17,099 nucleotides of DNA from an archaeon (GTDB lineage: Archaea > Nanobdellota > Nanobdellia > Woesearchaeales > WJKL01): assembly GCA_020056025.1 (NCBI GenBank), contig JAGVIO010000134.1:1-17099 (forward strand), written 5' to 3'. The first letter of the stretch is position 1. The number at the start of each line of letters is the position of its first letter. This document shows positions 15,402-17,099 of this stretch, piece by piece. The translations under genes and the position numbers were made by a program. The notes below the pieces were generated by a model. The model saw only the letters and a program-made list of their open reading frames with translations, was not told where the DNA came from and did not search any database.

Positions 15402-16427
15402 ATGAAGCCTGAATATAACCTTTCAAACTATGATTATAGTCTTCCTAAAGAACTGATTGCAGAAAAGCCTCTGAAAAAAAGGGATATGTCCAAGCTGATG
15501 GTTGTCAAAGGAAAAGAGATTGTGCACAAGCATTTCTACAACATAATAGATTATCTGCATAAAGGAGATGTTCTTGTCATAAATAATGCAAAAGTCAACC
15601 AGTGCAAGATCTTTGGCAGAAAGATAACAGGAAGCTCTGCTGAGATTATATTGACTGAAAAGCTAGACGATAAAATCTATAAAGCTCATATAAAGTCAAC
15701 ACATCCAAAAGTTAATACCAGGATTGTGCTAAATAATTCCAAAATTTATTTTGACATTGTAAAAAAAGAAGAGGATTATTTTACAATAAAATTTTCTGAA
15801 AAGCCTGATGATTATATCAAGAAACATGGCGAGCTGCCTTTGCCGTATTACATAAAAAGGCATCTTACGAAAAATGAGCAGAAGAAATACCAGACGATAT
15901 TCTCCAAGAATTTCGGTTCAATAGCTGCGCCTACTGCAGGGCTGCATTTCACAAAAGAATTGTTAGGGAGGATAAAAAGAAAGGGAGTTAAGATTGCAGA
16001 GGTTACTTTGCACATCGGTTTTGGGACATTCAGGCCAATAAGGGAAGAAGACGTCAGAAAGCACAAGATGCATTCTGAATATTTTGAGATTGACAAGAAA
16101 AATGCTTCAATAATCAATAACTACAAAGGAAGATTGTTTGTTGTCGGAACAACTTCACTTCGTGCATTGGAAGCAGCTAAGAGAAGCAGGAATGGAAATC
16201 TTTTGCCAACAAAGAAAGCAACTGATATCTTTATCTATCCTGGATATAAATTCAAGTCAGGGGCAGATGCTTTGATAACAAATTTTCATCTTCCAAAATC
16301 TACATTGCTTGTCCTGGTTTCTGCTTTTTCTTCTCCTGAAATAATTAAGAAAGCTTATGCTGAAGCTATTGAGAAAAGATACAGGTTTTACAGTTTAGGA
16401 GATGCGATGCTTTTGTACAGAAGGTAA
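15402..16427 (+). CDS. queA: S-adenosylmethionine:tRNA ribosyltransferase-isomerase QueA
   Basis: A 341-residue protein, close to the usual length of QueA. It transfers and isomerises the ribosyl part of S-adenosylmethionine onto 7-aminomethyl-7-deazaguanine in tRNA, giving epoxyqueuosine at the wobble position. Family signatures run in order: YDYSLPKELIAEKP at 10-23 with RDMSKLMV, GELPLPYYI at 143-151, AAPTAGLHFT at 175-184, HIGFGTFRPI at 204-213, TTSLRALE at 250-257, TNFHLPKSTLLVLVSAF at 293-309, and YRFYSLGDAMLL near the end. All core motifs are intact, so activity is likely. The next gene, convergent and one base away, encodes QueH, which acts on the product of QueA. The finding is unusual for an archaeon, where the related deazaguanine archaeosine is the norm. 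Confidence 0.95.
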   Translation: MKPEYNLSNYDYSLPKELIAEKPLKKRDMSKLMVVKGKEIVHKHFYNIIDYLHKGDVLVINNAKVNQCKIFGRKITGSSAEIILTEKLDDKIYKAHIKSTHPKVNTRIVLNNSKIYFDIVKKEEDYFTIKFSEKPDDYIKKHGELPLPYYIKRHLTKNEQKKYQTIFSKNFGSIAAPTAGLHFTKELLGRIKRKGVKIAEVTLHIGFGTFRPIREEDVRKHKMHSEYFEIDKKNASIINNYKGRLFVVGTTSLRALEAAKRSRNGNLLPTKKATDIFIYPGYKFKSGADALITNFHLPKSTLLVLVSAFSSPEIIKKAYAEAIEKRYRFYSLGDAMLLYRR

Positions 16428-16428
16428 A

Positions 16429-17004
16429 TCAATGCTGATTCTTAGACATTGAGAAAATACAGCCACAATATTTCTGCCTATAAAGGCCCAACTGTTTGCT
16501 TAATTCTATGCTTTTTTTGTAGCCATCATTTTCCTTGAAATCAAAGAAAATGAATTTTCCTTTACTAATGCTTTTTCCAATTTCTTTACTGACTTTTTCT
16601 CCAGCCTCTTTTGCAATTCTTTCACCAATCTGCTTTATCTTTTCTGCATTTTTGTAAGGAGAAATAGTCAAGGTTGTAGTAAAGTTTTCAGAAGGATGAT
16701 GATCTATCAATTTCCTGAATCTGAACTCAAAGCACTTTTCACATCTTTTTCCATTCTCTGGCTCTGCTTCAAGGCCTTTTATGAAATTGTTCCATTCTTC
16801 AGGATTGTAACCGATGGATTCAAGCTTCAATCCGAAATGAGCTGCTGCTTTTCCTGCATTCTCCAATCTTTTTTCATACTCTTCTTTTGGATAGATATTG
16901 AAGTTTGAGAAAAATAAAGTTATATCCTGATAATGCTTCTTCAATTCATTTATGCAGTGTGTTGAACATGGACCGCAGCACACATCTAATATTATTCTGT
17001 TCAT
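16429..17004 (-). CDS. queH: Epoxyqueuosine reductase QueH
   Basis: A 191-residue protein of the QueH (DUF208) family, which reduces epoxyqueuosine in tRNA to queuosine and replaces the cobalamin-dependent QueG. Visible family motifs are DVCCGPC (C9, C10, C13), FSNFNIYPKEEYEKR at 32-46, RCEKCFEFR (C88, C91), TTTLTISPYKN, FDFKENDGYKKS, and LYRQKYCGCIFS (C180, C182). The paired cysteines fit iron-sulfur and redox roles known for the family. The length is typical. The start at 17004 follows a TATA box by about 50 bases, giving a short leader, and no in-frame alternative start lies between. It converges with queA (1-base gap), so the two pathway genes are neighbours but not in one operon. Confidence 0.94.
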   Translation of the reverse strand: MNRIILDVCCGPCSTHCINELKKHYQDITLFFSNFNIYPKEEYEKRLENAGKAAAHFGLKLESIGYNPEEWNNFIKGLEAEPENGKRCEKCFEFRFRKLIDHHPSENFTTTLTISPYKNAEKIKQIGERIAKEAGEKVSKEIGKSISKGKFIFFDFKENDGYKKSIELSKQLGLYRQKYCGCIFSMSKNQH

Positions 17005-17050
17005 GGCATTGGGAATATTTTGTTCAATGCGCAGGAAAATCTCTATTCTG

Positions 17051-17058
17051 TATATAAA
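17051..17058 (-). promoter_or_regulatory. TATA box for queH
   Basis: The minus strand reads TTTATATA, preceded by CAAAAGT as a possible BRE. It predicts transcription from about 17028 and a leader of about 24 bases. Beyond it, 17060-17099 holds only a weak plus-strand TTTATACT (17078-17085), which might serve a gene beyond the edge. Confidence 0.6.
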
Positions 17059-17099
17059 ACTTTTGACTGAACCATTCTTTATACTATTCTGAAGTAATA

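Noticed and set aside
1..17099. Prophage or insertion element carrying the cassette
   Set aside because: No transposase, integrase, terminal inverted repeats, tRNA-associated duplication or structural phage gene can be seen.

Overview
The window looks like a piece of an AT-rich archaeal genome, most likely from a DPANN-type lineage (Woesearchaeota/Pacearchaeota-like). Most transcription units have a TATA-like box centred about 26 bases upstream of the first start codon, which fits archaeal promoters and leaderless mRNAs. Internal operon genes instead carry GAGG-type ribosome-binding sites. The lineage is an inference from these signals and from the style of the secreted proteins; there is no rRNA or ribosomal marker in the window.

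Layout, left to right. (1) 1-4788 (+): a very large coiled-coil protein whose 5' end lies outside the window. (2) 4785-8303 (-): an operon of three paralogues, each built from two copies of a domain of about 150 residues that I do not recognise. Its marks are an N-terminal (P)YG-x-V-x-DA motif and a C-terminal W-x-P-x-F motif. (3) 8426-10151 (+): a 51-residue AbrB-type regulator translationally coupled to a secreted protein with a nucleotidyltransferase-like C-terminus. (4) 10153-11190 (-): a TIM-barrel sugar phosphate isomerase/epimerase-like protein with an unusual N-terminal extension. (5) 11284-11883 (-): a fourth paralogue with a single copy of the novel domain. (6) 12001-14765 (+): a 45-residue ribbon-helix-helix regulator coupled by ATGA overlap to an 876-residue secreted protein with a Pro/Ala linker and a six-cysteine tail. 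(7) 14822-15367 (+): a membrane-anchored Cys-rich protein. (8) 15402-17004: queA and queH, two steps of queuosine synthesis, convergent and one base apart.

The main point is a repeated arrangement. Twice (8303/8426 and 11883/12001) a gene of the novel family is divergent from a tiny DNA-binding protein gene, and that gene overlaps the gene for a large exported protein. The two divergent promoter regions resemble each other in both arms at nearly equal spacing (65 and 62 bases), although the regulators belong to different fold families. The isomerase gene uses the same extended promoter as the fourth paralogue (24 of 27 bases). The giant protein at the left shares a domain and linker style with the 876-residue secreted protein. 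I read this as a duplicated, probably lineage-specific cassette: cytoplasmic novel-domain proteins, small regulators and large exported proteins. Its function is unknown.

I see no tRNA, rRNA, CRISPR array, insertion sequence or integrase. No gene-free stretch reaches 300 bases; the longest, 8304-8425 and 11884-12000, are the two divergent promoter regions.
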